Of a stretch of DNA of 64,000 bases, positions 34,545 to 42,333 are shown piece by piece. Numbering within the stretch: the first letter of the stretch is position 1; every line of letters begins with the position of its first letter. This stretch comes from PFL25 sp046260155 (GTDB lineage: Bacteria > Chloroflexota > Anaerolineae > Anaerolineales > UBA4823). Below the pieces are notes generated by a model, which ran no database searches, had not been told where the DNA came from, and saw only the letters and a list, made by a program, of their open reading frames with translations. Where the stretch lies: positions 1 to 64,000 of the forward strand of contig JBJYXV010000079.1 of the NCBI GenBank assembly GCA_046260155.1, given 5' to 3'. Both the position numbers and the translations under genes were made by a program.

Positions 34545-35104
34545 CAGGATTTTCCCTCCAGCATTTCTTCCACTCGGATGCGAAGTAGTGCTTCAGACAT
34601 TGGTCCACCTATGACTACGTCCTGGATGATGCCTTCCGGATCAATGAAATAGGAAGCAGGCAATGAGCGGATTTCATACAGGCTGCTCACGGATCCCGTA
34701 CGGTCTAACAGGATCGGAAAGCTGAGCTGCCGGTCCTGCCCAAACGATAAGGCCTCTCCAATATTATCCTGGTTGGTGGAGTTAATTGCCAGGACGATAA
34801 AACCCTCTTCCTCAAAGTCTTCATACACACGCTGCATAGCAGGCATTTCGGAACGGCAGGGTGGGCACCAGCTAGCCCAAAAGTTCACCAGGACAGGCTT
34901 CCCTCGAAATTCAGACAATGCGTAGGTTTGCCCCTCGTAAGTCTCCAGGGTGAAATCTGGTGCAGCAAACCCTACCTGTGGTGCCTGGATTTGACCCTGA
35001 GTCGTGCTGCCGGCTGTCGGTATCGATATCCAGATCCAAGCTGCGCTCAGGATTAAGATGAGCATGGAGCAACCGATGAGTATTTTTTGTTTCGCAAACT
35101 GCAT
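34544..35104 (-). CDS. TlpA/ResA-like membrane-anchored thioredoxin
   Basis: A 186-residue protein with one N-terminal membrane helix (residues about 8-28) and an extracytoplasmic AhpC/TSA-type thioredoxin domain starting at GFAAPDFTLETYEG. The redox motif is WCPPC (Cys80, Cys83), and the cis-Pro loop reads SLPASYFID. It should exchange disulfides with extracytoplasmic partners, as TlpA and ResA do, for example in cytochrome c or copper-site maturation. It is the first gene of a seven-gene operon ending with folK; its stop and the start of the Lgt-like gene share one base (TGATG). Confidence 0.9.
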   Translation of the reverse strand: MQFAKQKILIGCSMLILILSAAWIWISIPTAGSTTQGQIQAPQVGFAAPDFTLETYEGQTYALSEFRGKPVLVNFWASWCPPCRSEMPAMQRVYEDFEEEGFIVLAINSTNQDNIGEALSFGQDRQLSFPILLDRTGSVSSLYEIRSLPASYFIDPEGIIQDVVIGGPMSEALLRIRVEEMLEGKS

Positions 35105-35256
35105 TACATATCACCTTGTAGTACTGGGATTCGATGCATAAAATATACACGAAAAACACCGGCAAGAGGGGATAAGATCTCCTTGATTAGTGGATTTTCA
35201 TTTTACAAACCACTCACCGTCCTTAAGGGTAATTTAATATCTCTGGATGATCTCAT

Positions 35257-35266
35257 GTGATACGAT
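35257..35266 (+). promoter_or_regulatory. Possible extended -10 promoter of the selenoprotein candidate
   Basis: TGA-TACGAT (TGn at 35258-35260, -10 at 35261-35266) without a recognisable -35. Transcription would begin near 35273, about 32 bases before the ATG. The 200-bp gap between the divergent TlpA gene and this gene shows nothing else clear. Confidence 0.35.
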
Positions 35267-35304
35267 TTGAAATCTAATTCGCAAACGGAGCATGGAGATT
35301 GCAA

Positions 35305-35973
35305 ATGAAACTAAGAATTCCCTGGCTCTACCTTGTTATCCTCGGGATGATGATCCTGCCTGCGTGCAGTTCGCAGCAGACTCCCGCGGCAACCCGGGAA
35401 GCAGGATTGAGTGGAGAAGGTCTGGGACTTGTTCCGGCATCTACCGGTACACCAGTAGAAGCCAGCCCGACAGATCATCTTGAAATTGAAACAGATGTCG
35501 TCGCATCTACACCTGAACCAGATCTGGTTGATGCACTGGAATCTGATATCTATCCAGCGCCAGGCTACCAATTCCCGACCCCGGTAACAGATCCTGGTAG
35601 CTATCCATATCCAAGTCCAGAGCAAGCCAGTCCACCACCAGCAAAAACCGCTCTCGAGGCCAGTGATCCAGCGAGCGTAAATCTTGTTTCTGGCAAGCCG
35701 ACATTGCTCGAATTCTTTGCATTCTGGTGAACACGCTGCCAGGCATTGGCACCCATCGTGCATGGGTTAGAAGTTGAATATTACGACAGAATAAATTTTG
35801 TTTACCTCGATGTCGATGATCCTGCGAATGAATCATTAAAAGACGATTTTGAATTTCGCTACCAGCCGCAACTGGTGTTGCTGGACGGGGAGGGACAGGT
35901 AGTGCAGCAGTGGATCGGACCTATCAGCAGGGAAGAATTCATGGAAGCCTTTGAGATTGTTCTCTCGGACTAA
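35305..35973 (+). CDS. Thioredoxin-like lipoprotein with in-frame TGA at the active site (candidate selenoprotein)
   Basis: Read through the TGA at 35728-35730, this is a 222-residue lipoprotein: signal with lipobox LPAC (Cys21), a Pro/Thr/Ser-rich linker to about residue 125, and a thioredoxin-like domain. The active site reads F-W-(TGA)-T-R-C-Q-A-L-A-P, so the TGA occupies the first Cys position of W-C-x-x-C (residue 142) and Cys145 is kept. After it the same frame stays open for 80 codons to TAA, with family features such as FVYLDVDDP and PQLVLLDGEG. A hairpin of bacterial SECIS layout follows the TGA. I therefore annotate one gene with selenocysteine at 142. A recent nonsense mutation of Cys, or a sequencing error, is the alternative. 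A terminator closes the gene at 36004. Confidence 0.7.
35751..35767 (+). promoter_or_regulatory. Candidate bacterial SECIS hairpin
   Basis: ACCCAT (35751-35756) pairs perfectly with ATGGGT (35762-35767) around the loop CGTGC. Twenty-six bases separate the TGA from the loop, and G is the second loop base; as I recall, the bacterial consensus asks for 16-37 bases and a G among the first two loop bases. A smaller hairpin, TGCCA-GGCAT-TGGCA (35737-35751), lies directly before it. The element is inside the coding sequence, as bacterial SECIS elements are. Confidence 0.5.
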
Positions 35974-36003
35974 TTGACAGGTCAGGTAAGTTTCACCTAT
36001 AAC

Positions 36004-36045
36004 AGAGGCTGTCCGCGTTGAAAGGATAGCCTCTTAATTTTTTTT
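36004..36045 (+). terminator. Rho-independent terminator after the thioredoxin-like gene
   Basis: AGAGGCTGTCC (36004-36014) pairs with GGATAGCCTCT (36024-36034) over 11 positions (one G-U) around a 9-base loop, followed by TAA and eight T residues (36038-36045). It separates the gene from the copper operon. Confidence 0.9.
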
Positions 36046-36082
36046 ACCAGTATTGTGGGGAAATATTGTTTCCAGTGATAAT

Positions 36083-36111
36083 TTGACAGGGCCAAAAGAA
36101 GGTAGTAAAAT
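36083..36111 (+). promoter_or_regulatory. Promoter of the copper operon
   Basis: TTGACA (36083-36088), 17-bp spacer, TAAAAT (36106-36111): a near-consensus sigma-70 promoter. The predicted start near 36118 lies at the edge of the CsoR-type operator, so a bound repressor would block initiation. Confidence 0.75.
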
Positions 36112-36120
36112 GATGTTAAC

Positions 36121-36139
36121 CCACCCCCCATGGGGGGGG
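36121..36139. promoter_or_regulatory. CsoR-type operator
   Basis: A G/C-tract palindrome with the perfect core CCCCCCATGGGGGG (36124-36137), flanked by CCA and GG. CsoR and RcnR family repressors bind inverted C-tract/G-tract sequences of this type. It lies between the promoter and the csoR start codon, which fits autorepression relieved by Cu(I). Confidence 0.75.
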
Positions 36140-36156
36140 CTTGAAATGAGGTCAGG

Positions 36157-36429
36157 ATGAGAGAAAATCAGGACGTCTTGCGCAGGTTGAAAAGCATCGA
36201 AGGGCATGTGCGCGGGATTGAGCGTATGGTTGATGATGATGTGTACTGCATCGATGTGATCCGCCAGATTCAGGCAGTCCAAGCTGCCCTGGGAAAGGTG
36301 AGCAACCTGATCCTTGATAATCACTTGAATTCCTGCTTGATTACCGCTGTTCGAGGGGATGATCCGGAAGATCGCGAACGAGTTCTAAAAGAAATCTCTG
36401 AAGTGTTTGCGGCTTCAAGAAAAATCTGA
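36157..36429 (+). CDS. csoR: Copper-sensing repressor CsoR
   Basis: A 90-residue all-helical repressor of the CsoR/RcnR (DUF156) family. The Cu(I) ligands Cys31, His56 and Cys60 (YCIDVIRQ and DNHLNSCL) match the Cys-His-Cys set of Mycobacterium tuberculosis CsoR, so copper rather than nickel or formaldehyde is the likely signal. It should bind the palindrome at 36121-36139 and release it on Cu(I) binding. It is the first gene of the csoR-copZ-copA operon, which makes the circuit self-regulated. The ATG at 36157 follows a GAGGTCAGG ribosome-binding region. Confidence 0.95.
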   Translation: MRENQDVLRRLKSIEGHVRGIERMVDDDVYCIDVIRQIQAVQAALGKVSNLILDNHLNSCLITAVRGDDPEDRERVLKEISEVFAASRKI

Positions 36430-36452
36430 TGTCAAATTTTATTGGAGGAAAA

Positions 36453-36662
36453 ATGTCAACAACAGTAACTTATAGCATTCCGAATATCTCTTGCAACCAT
36501 TGTGTGCACACGATTACCATGGAGCTAAACGACATGGCTGGTATCAGCAGCGTAAGTGCGGATGTGGAGGGAAAACAAGCAACGATCACCTTTGAGCCAC
36601 CTGCCACAGAGGAATCCATCAAGCAGCTGCTGTCCGAGATTAATTATCCAGTTGCTGGATAA
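36453..36662 (+). CDS. copZ: Copper chaperone, heavy-metal-associated domain (CopZ-like)
   Basis: A 69-residue single HMA domain with the metal-binding loop SCNHC and the expected beta-alpha-beta pattern. It should carry Cu(I) in the cytoplasm and hand it to the P-type ATPase encoded next. The start is ATG at 36453, preceded by GGAGG; an in-frame ATG at 36429 overlapping the csoR stop is less likely. The order csoR-copZ-copA is a common copper-resistance arrangement. The loop is CxxC without the usual Met before it. Confidence 0.9.
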   Translation: MSTTVTYSIPNISCNHCVHTITMELNDMAGISSVSADVEGKQATITFEPPATEESIKQLLSEINYPVAG

Positions 36663-36727
36663 CCAACGCTAGTCCGGGGTTGGTAAAGATTCCTGAGCTT
36701 ATTGGTATTAATGGTAAGGAGATCCTG

Positions 36728-39211
36728 ATGTCCGAAGAACTGCAGGTAACACTACCTATTACAGGGATGACCTGCGCGAATTGTGTTGCGACAGTTGAGC
36801 GCAATGTAAAAAAAGTTAATGGTGTCTCAAAAGCAGTTGTCAACCTGTCGTCTGAAAGGGCTACAGTTGAATTTGATCCTGAACAGGCAACTTTAGATGA
36901 CGTGATTGCCAGGATCGAACGAGCTGGTTATGGTATTGCTACAGGAAAAGCGGACCTGGTCGTACAGCGTTTGAGTGATGACAATGATGCCCGCCGCCTG
37001 GAGAAAATTCTCAACCAGGTCGCTGGCGTGGTCACTGCCCGGGTGAATTATGGTGCGGAGAAAGCGCAAGTTGAATACATCCCAACGATGATCAGCCAGG
37101 CTGAACTGCGCAATGTAATCAACAATGCCGGTTTTGTGGCTGTTGAAACAGGTGGCGATGTGGAAGATGCAGAAAGAATCGCCCGTGAAGCCGAGATTAA
37201 TAAACAACGGCATTTACTGGTTACTGGTTTAATATTCACCATTCCACTTTTCTTGATATCAATGTCGCGTGACCTGGGTTTACTGCCTCCGCAATTGGCA
37301 TCTGCAGCCTGGTTGGATTGGGTGCTCCTGGCGTTAGCGACGCCGGTCCAATTTTATGTTGGCTGGGATTATTATGTCGGTGCGTTTAAGTCCCTGCGCA
37401 ATGGTACAGCGAACATGGACGTACTGATCGTAATGGGTTCATCCGCAGCATACTTTTATTCCCTGCTGGTAGTACTGGGGATGATCCCTGGGCATACCTA
37501 CTTTGAAACCTCAGCGGTGATTATCACTCTGATCAAGCTGGGAAAATTCCTGGAAGCGCGCGCAAAAGGGCATACCAGCGAAGCGATTAAAAAGCTGCTG
37601 GCTTTGAAGGCGAAAAATGCGCGCGTGATTCGTGATGGCAAGGAGATTGATATACCAGCAGATCAGGTACTGGTCGGCGATATTGTAAGTGTTCGACCTG
37701 GCGAGAAAATCGCCGTTGATGGTGTGGTAGTCGAGGGGCATTCGTCCATTGATGAATCCATGTTGACTGGGGAATCCCTGCCGATTGAAAAAAGGCCGGG
37801 CGATCCGGTCATTGGTGCGACCCTCAATAAATTAGGAACGATCAAATTCGAAGCGACGAAAGTTGGGAAGGATACAACCCTGGCGCAGATCGTCCATCTC
37901 GTGGAACAAGCCCAGGGGAGCAAAGCACCGATCCAAAAGCTGGCGGACCAGGTATCTGCGGTTTTTGTGCCGTTGGTGATCGCCATTGCACTGGTCACCT
38001 TCATGGTTTGGTATTTTCTGGTTCCGCTGCCAGCCGATGCAGGCATAACCCTCTTCACGAGAGCCCTGATCAATATGGTTGCTGTCCTGGTTATTGCCTG
38101 CCCATGTGCTATGGGCCTAGCAACACCGACTGCTGTAATGGTTGGTACTGGTAAAGGTGCCGAATTGGGAATCTTGTTCAAATCTGGAGGCGCACTTGAG
38201 CGTTCTGGGGCTACAACTACCGTAGTGCTCGACAAAACTGGGACAATCACACGTGGACAGCCAGCAGTTACCGATCTGATCTTGCGAAAAATCGCTCGAA
38301 TTCCAGAAGTTGGTGGATCGGGAATTGCAGTTGCCGAACCTGCCGATGCATATTCTGAAATGGAGGTATTAAGATTAGCGGCTTCGCTGGAAAAGGGAAG
38401 TGAACATCCGCTTGGAGAAGCAATTGTGGCTGAGGCGGGTGAGCGCGACCTGGTGCTGGTGAAGCCGGATACTTTCCAGGCTGAAGTGGGTCATGGAGTC
38501 GTTGGTGAAGTCGATGGCCACCAGGTGATGGTAGGAAACTTGCGGATGATGGAAAAGAACAATGTGGTTCTCAATGACCTGGAAGGCATTGTTGAATCGC
38601 TCCAGAATCAGGCCAAGACAGCCATGCTCGTCTCGATTGATGGTGATGTTGTTGGCGTGATCGGGGTCGCTGATACAGTCAAAGAAGGATCCCAAAAAGC
38701 GATCCGCGAATTGCAGCACATGAACCTCAAGGTTGCCATGATCACAGGCGACAACCGTAAAACAGCCGAGGCGATCGCAGCTCAGGTCGGAATAGAATGG
38801 GTGCTTGCAGATGTTCTGCCGGGTGATAAGGCTGATCAGGTCAGCCAGCTTCAAGAAGAAAATCAAGTAGTCTCAATGATCGGAGACGGGATCAATGATG
38901 CACCTGCATTAGCCCAGGCTGATGTTGGCATTGCTATCGGTAGCGGCACGGATGTTGCGATTGCAGCAGCACCTGTTGTCCTGATCAGTGAGGACCTGCG
39001 AGGCGTACCACGGGCGATTGATCTTTCCCGGCATACATTGCGGACTATAAAACAAAATCTGTTTTGGGCATTCTTTTACAATGTGATATTGATCCCGGCT
39101 GCTGCCTTCGGCTTGTTAAATCCGATGCTTGCTGCTGGCGCAATGGCCTTCAGTAGCGTATTTGTGGTGACGAACAGTCTGAGGTTGCGCGGTTTCCAAC
39201 CAAGGAAATAA
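36728..39211 (+). CDS. copA: Cu(+)-exporting P1B-type ATPase
   Basis: An 827-residue copper efflux pump. An N-terminal HMA domain with GMTCANC (Cys16, Cys19) is followed by a second HMA-like domain (residues about 77-145) with no CxxC, then by eight expected membrane helices with the intramembrane Cys458-Pro-Cys460, phosphorylation site Asp502 in DKTGT, the SEHPLGEA nucleotide motif and GDGINDAPAL. It exports Cu(I) at the cost of ATP. The ATG at 36728 has AAGGAG. It ends the operon with csoR and copZ. The second, cysteine-less HMA domain is probably structural. No clear terminator was found after it. Confidence 0.96.
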   Translation: MSEELQVTLPITGMTCANCVATVERNVKKVNGVSKAVVNLSSERATVEFDPEQATLDDVIARIERAGYGIATGKADLVVQRLSDDNDARRLEKILNQVAGVVTARVNYGAEKAQVEYIPTMISQAELRNVINNAGFVAVETGGDVEDAERIAREAEINKQRHLLVTGLIFTIPLFLISMSRDLGLLPPQLASAAWLDWVLLALATPVQFYVGWDYYVGAFKSLRNGTANMDVLIVMGSSAAYFYSLLVVLGMIPGHTYFETSAVIITLIKLGKFLEARAKGHTSEAIKKLLALKAKNARVIRDGKEIDIPADQVLVGDIVSVRPGEKIAVDGVVVEGHSSIDESMLTGESLPIEKRPGDPVIGATLNKLGTIKFEATKVGKDTTLAQIVHLVEQAQGSKAPIQKLADQVSAVFVPLVIAIALVTFMVWYFLVPLPADAGITLFTRALINMVAVLVIACPCAMGLATPTAVMVGTGKGAELGILFKSGGALERSGATTTVVLDKTGTITRGQPAVTDLILRKIARIPEVGGSGIAVAEPADAYSEMEVLRLAASLEKGSEHPLGEAIVAEAGERDLVLVKPDTFQAEVGHGVVGEVDGHQVMVGNLRMMEKNNVVLNDLEGIVESLQNQAKTAMLVSIDGDVVGVIGVADTVKEGSQKAIRELQHMNLKVAMITGDNRKTAEAIAAQVGIEWVLADVLPGDKADQVSQLQEENQVVSMIGDGINDAPALAQADVGIAIGSGTDVAIAAAPVVLISEDLRGVPRAIDLSRHTLRTIKQNLFWAFFYNVILIPAAAFGLLNPMLAAGAMAFSSVFVVTNSLRLRGFQPRK

Positions 39212-39663
39212 ACCCCGCTTTATTGAACAATCAGGCAGAATCGCTATTGAGGGTTTAATCAGGTCGCTACATTTTCCGCATTGTTATTAATGCCGGTGAC
39301 AGGTGTGGGATATCTGAAAATGTTCACAAACCGGGCAGATTAGCCCTGTTTGGCATAAATCAGTGTCATTTTCGGGAATAATCAGGCGAGGCTATCCCGT
39401 ACAATGTGTATTGTTCTAATCAGGCGAATTACATGGTTGGTGTCATAAAAATAAACAAGTTACATCCACGCGAAATAGATAACCGGATCGACCATATTTA
39501 TTCTAAGCATCTCTTAATCTTGCTCCAAGACGAGAACCAGGCAGCCATGTTAAGATATTACAATTAATAATAAAAACTTCGTGCAGGAGAACGATTGCCG
39601 GGTTGTAATATTTATGCAATGTTCCACTTTGTAAGATTTGCATAAAGAACACCGTCAAATTAA
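39212..39663. other. 452-bp intergenic region with short direct repeats
   Basis: No gene is visible. The octamer AATCAGGC (or AATCAGGT) occurs four times on the plus strand, at 39229, 39257, 39380 and 39418; the last two share TAATCAGGCGA (39379-39389 and 39417-39427), 38 bp apart. These may be regulator sites for the downstream L,D-transpeptidase, but chance is possible. No convincing promoter or terminator was found. Confidence 0.35.
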
Positions 39664-40764
39664 ATGATGAACCAGAAAAAGATATCCAGACGTGAATTTC
39701 TCAAATTAGGAGCCCTGTCTCTCGGTGGATTGGCTTTACGCCCAGGGATCTCTAAGTTATTTACTCTTCAAGATTTTCCAGAGTCAGAGCGATTAGGGCG
39801 CGTCGGCTGGTATTCAGTTGATGTAAAGCAGCGACCTGACCATGAAAGTAATACGGTTGCGGTGCTCTATGAAGATTCAGTGGTACCCTGGCTGCATGAA
39901 ACCATCGGATATCGGCCATTCAGGAATAACCAGAGATATGTAGAGACACCACAAGGATATATCTGGTCCGGTGATTTGATACCTGTTAGAAATGAGCTCA
40001 ATAAACCAATGGCGGTTCTCCCTGAATCCGGGGAAGAAGAGGGTATGTGGGTTGAAGTGACCGTTCCATTCGTAGATACAGTCATGGATAACCCACCCCC
40101 GCGCTCCGAATTTTATCAATTTCGGGTTGATCACGGGATGCCGCTGCGGCTCTACTACAGCCAGATCTTGTGGGTGGATAAAATCAGGATGGACGATAAT
40201 GGTTCTTTCTGGTACCGGATCAACGAGCGCTATGGGAATCCCGGTGATATGCTCTGGGCGCCTGCTGAAGCGCTTCGACCCATCACCAAGGAAGAGATGG
40301 TTCCCATCAGTCCACAAGTCGAGGACAAGCGTATTGTGGTCAGGGTCAGGTGGGAAGAGCAGTTCCTTTCATGCTTCGAGGGGAATTCCGAGGTGTATTA
40401 CTGCCGTGTTTCGACTGGAACTGAGGGTGGCTCCACTCCTCCTTCGGGGATAGGCAGCCCGGGCTTTCAAATCTGGCGCAAGCTGCATTCGCTGCATATG
40501 TCTGGGGGTACAAATGCAGAGGGTTGGGATTTACCTGGTATCGGATGGACCTCCTTATTCCACGGGGACGGGGTTGCGATACACTCGACCTACTGGCATA
40601 ATAACTTTGGTGAACCGATGTCCCACGGTTGTGTAAATTGCGCACCTGATGATGCTAAATGGATATTTCGCTGGACACATCCAATCGTGCCCTTTGAAAC
40701 CGGGGATAATGATGTCACGATCACCGGCGATGCCAGCACCAGGGTCCAGGTGATTGAAGAATAA
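39664..40764 (+). CDS. Tat-exported L,D-transpeptidase (YkuD domain)
   Basis: A 366-residue protein with a twin-arginine signal (SRREFLKLGALSLGGLAL, residues about 8-25). The C-terminal YkuD domain has the catalytic motif SHGCVN with His321 and Cys323, preceded by AIHSTYWHNNFGEPM. L,D-transpeptidases make 3-3 peptidoglycan cross-links or attach proteins to the wall through a Cys acyl-enzyme. The N-terminal half has no recognised domain and may hold an SH3-like wall-binding part. Its catalytic Cys must stay reduced outside the cell, which may explain the CcdA and TlpA genes just downstream (27-bp gap to ccdA). Confidence 0.9.
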   Translation: MMNQKKISRREFLKLGALSLGGLALRPGISKLFTLQDFPESERLGRVGWYSVDVKQRPDHESNTVAVLYEDSVVPWLHETIGYRPFRNNQRYVETPQGYIWSGDLIPVRNELNKPMAVLPESGEEEGMWVEVTVPFVDTVMDNPPPRSEFYQFRVDHGMPLRLYYSQILWVDKIRMDDNGSFWYRINERYGNPGDMLWAPAEALRPITKEEMVPISPQVEDKRIVVRVRWEEQFLSCFEGNSEVYYCRVSTGTEGGSTPPSGIGSPGFQIWRKLHSLHMSGGTNAEGWDLPGIGWTSLFHGDGVAIHSTYWHNNFGEPMSHGCVNCAPDDAKWIFRWTHPIVPFETGDNDVTITGDASTRVQVIEE

Positions 40765-40791
40765 GCGCATATTGCGAAGGAAATTATCAGA

Positions 40792-41739
40792 ATGGATTCA
40801 TCAAATTTCGGATTAGGAATTGCTTTCTTAGGAGGCCTGGCTTCATTCCTTTCGCCTTGCGTTTTTGCACTGGTTCCTGCGTATATTGGTTATTTAAGCG
40901 GGCGATCCGTTGGCGCAGCAGATAAGAACAAATTCTATACGCTCTCTCACGGGATTGCCTTTGTGCTCGGATTCAGCACTGTTTTCATTTTATTAGGTTT
41001 AGGAGCTTCCGCGATAGGTTCGCTGCTATTCGATTTACGTCCTTACCTGACGAAAATCGGCGGTGTGGTGGTGGTCATTTTCGGACTGCACATGACAGGG
41101 ATCATTCGCATTCCTTTCCTTCAGTACGATATCCGCCGGCAGGGTGCACCTGAGAAGCGGATTGGTTATGCGTCTTCCTTCCTGTTAGGGGTCTTTTTTT
41201 CTGCTGGATGGTCTCCATGTGTAGGTCCCATCCTGGGGACGATCCTTACACTTTCACTTAATACGGGATCTTTAACTCAGGGTTTCTGGTTGTTAGTAGC
41301 TTATTCTCTTGGTCTGGCAATTCCATTCCTGATTGCAGCTGTCGAGATCGGTCTGGTAACTTCTTTTATCAGGAAATATGGTGGTGTCGTAAGATATGTA
41401 GAGATCGCAATGGGTGTCTTGATGATCATCATCGGGGGATTATTATTCTTTGGGCGTTTTGAGCAGGTCGCAAACCTGGGATTTTTCTTCGACTCAATAG
41501 ATGAGGTCCAGGCAGGTACCTACATCTTGTTGATAATTGGGTTGTTGATTATTCTCGGGTCGATCCCGGCTTTCATCGCAAAATCAAAAGGCAGAAATTT
41601 TTACGAGTGGTGGTTCTTTGGCGCTGGATTGATCTTCATCGCACTGCCAGCAGCAATACTGATCAAGCCAAAGGGGGTTGGATCTGATGCACAACCTGTA
41701 AAAATTTCTGACGAGGCTGATTTATCAGCAGAAGGTTAA
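40792..41739 (+). CDS. ccdA: CcdA/DsbD-type thiol transporter
   Basis: A 315-residue membrane protein, longer than a minimal CcdA. The two membrane-embedded redox cysteines are Cys23 (FLSPCVFAL) and Cys143 (SAGWSPCVGP), each with the expected proline neighbour. Such proteins move electrons from cytoplasmic thioredoxin to extracytoplasmic thiol proteins. About eight helices are visible rather than six, with the extra pair at the C-terminus. The TlpA-like protein encoded 27 bp downstream is the natural acceptor. The ATG at 40792 has GAAGGA upstream. Confidence 0.92.
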   Translation: MDSSNFGLGIAFLGGLASFLSPCVFALVPAYIGYLSGRSVGAADKNKFYTLSHGIAFVLGFSTVFILLGLGASAIGSLLFDLRPYLTKIGGVVVVIFGLHMTGIIRIPFLQYDIRRQGAPEKRIGYASSFLLGVFFSAGWSPCVGPILGTILTLSLNTGSLTQGFWLLVAYSLGLAIPFLIAAVEIGLVTSFIRKYGGVVRYVEIAMGVLMIIIGGLLFFGRFEQVANLGFFFDSIDEVQAGTYILLIIGLLIILGSIPAFIAKSKGRNFYEWWFFGAGLIFIALPAAILIKPKGVGSDAQPVKISDEADLSAEG

Positions 41740-41766
41740 CCAAGTTACGAATCAGGATATCGTTGA

Positions 41767-42333
41767 TTGAAACGTAAAGACATTATTATCATAGCAGCCG
41801 GTTTGCTGGTTGGGGCAGGCCTGGCTGTCATTATTTATTACAGTATGCACTCACCTGGAAGTCAACCTGATCCGAACAAGTTGCTCGTCGGCGTGGATGT
41901 ACCCGTTTTTGCAGCTCAGGATGAAATTGCGCCTGATTTTCAACTGCAGGGATTGGATGGTGAAACAAAGAGGCTGAGTGGAATTCAGGATAAAATTACC
42001 ATAATTAATTTCTGGGCGACATGGTGCGAACCCTGCAAAGTTGAAATGCCTTTATTTGAACATTATTACAACGCTCACAGGAACGATTTGGAGATCTGGG
42101 GGGTGAACTTCGACGAACCGGAGCAGCGGGTGCAGAATTTTATTGAGCAGAATGAAGTGAGTTTTCCGATCCTGCTTGATCCTGGCGGCAAAGTTCAAAA
42201 GATGTATCGTGTTCGGGGTTATCCCACCACCTATATTCTTGATCGAGAAGGTATCGTCAGGTTCCACCATATCGGTTTACTCACTGAAGCTCAGTTAAAT
42301 GGCTATCTCAACCAATTAGAGGTATTTGAATGA
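41767..42333 (+). CDS. TlpA/ResA-like thiol-disulfide oxidoreductase
   Basis: A 188-residue membrane-anchored thioredoxin with an N-terminal helix (residues about 5-25) and a redox motif WCEPC (Cys87, Cys90) in NFWATWCEPCKVEMP; the cis-Pro loop is RGYPTTYILD. It probably receives electrons from the CcdA encoded before it and reduces extracytoplasmic disulfides. The start is TTG at 41767: no ATG lies before the conserved anchor and an AGGA element is upstream. It overlaps the next gene by four bases (ATGA). Confidence 0.9.
   Translation: MKRKDIIIIAAGLLVGAGLAVIIYYSMHSPGSQPDPNKLLVGVDVPVFAAQDEIAPDFQLQGLDGETKRLSGIQDKITIINFWATWCEPCKVEMPLFEHYYNAHRNDLEIWGVNFDEPEQRVQNFIEQNEVSFPILLDPGGKVQKMYRVRGYPTTYILDREGIVRFHHIGLLTEAQLNGYLNQLEVFE

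Noticed and set aside
35305..35730. A stand-alone 5' gene ending at TGA 35728-35730, with a separate gene beginning near 35746.
   Set aside because: The split falls in the middle of a thioredoxin active site and the frame continues unbroken; neither half would be a working domain. Kept as one gene with a candidate selenocysteine.
37663..38250. A 195-codon minus-strand open frame inside copA.
   Set aside because: Antisense to the conserved membrane part of the copper ATPase, Thr/Ser/Pro-rich, with no family resemblance.
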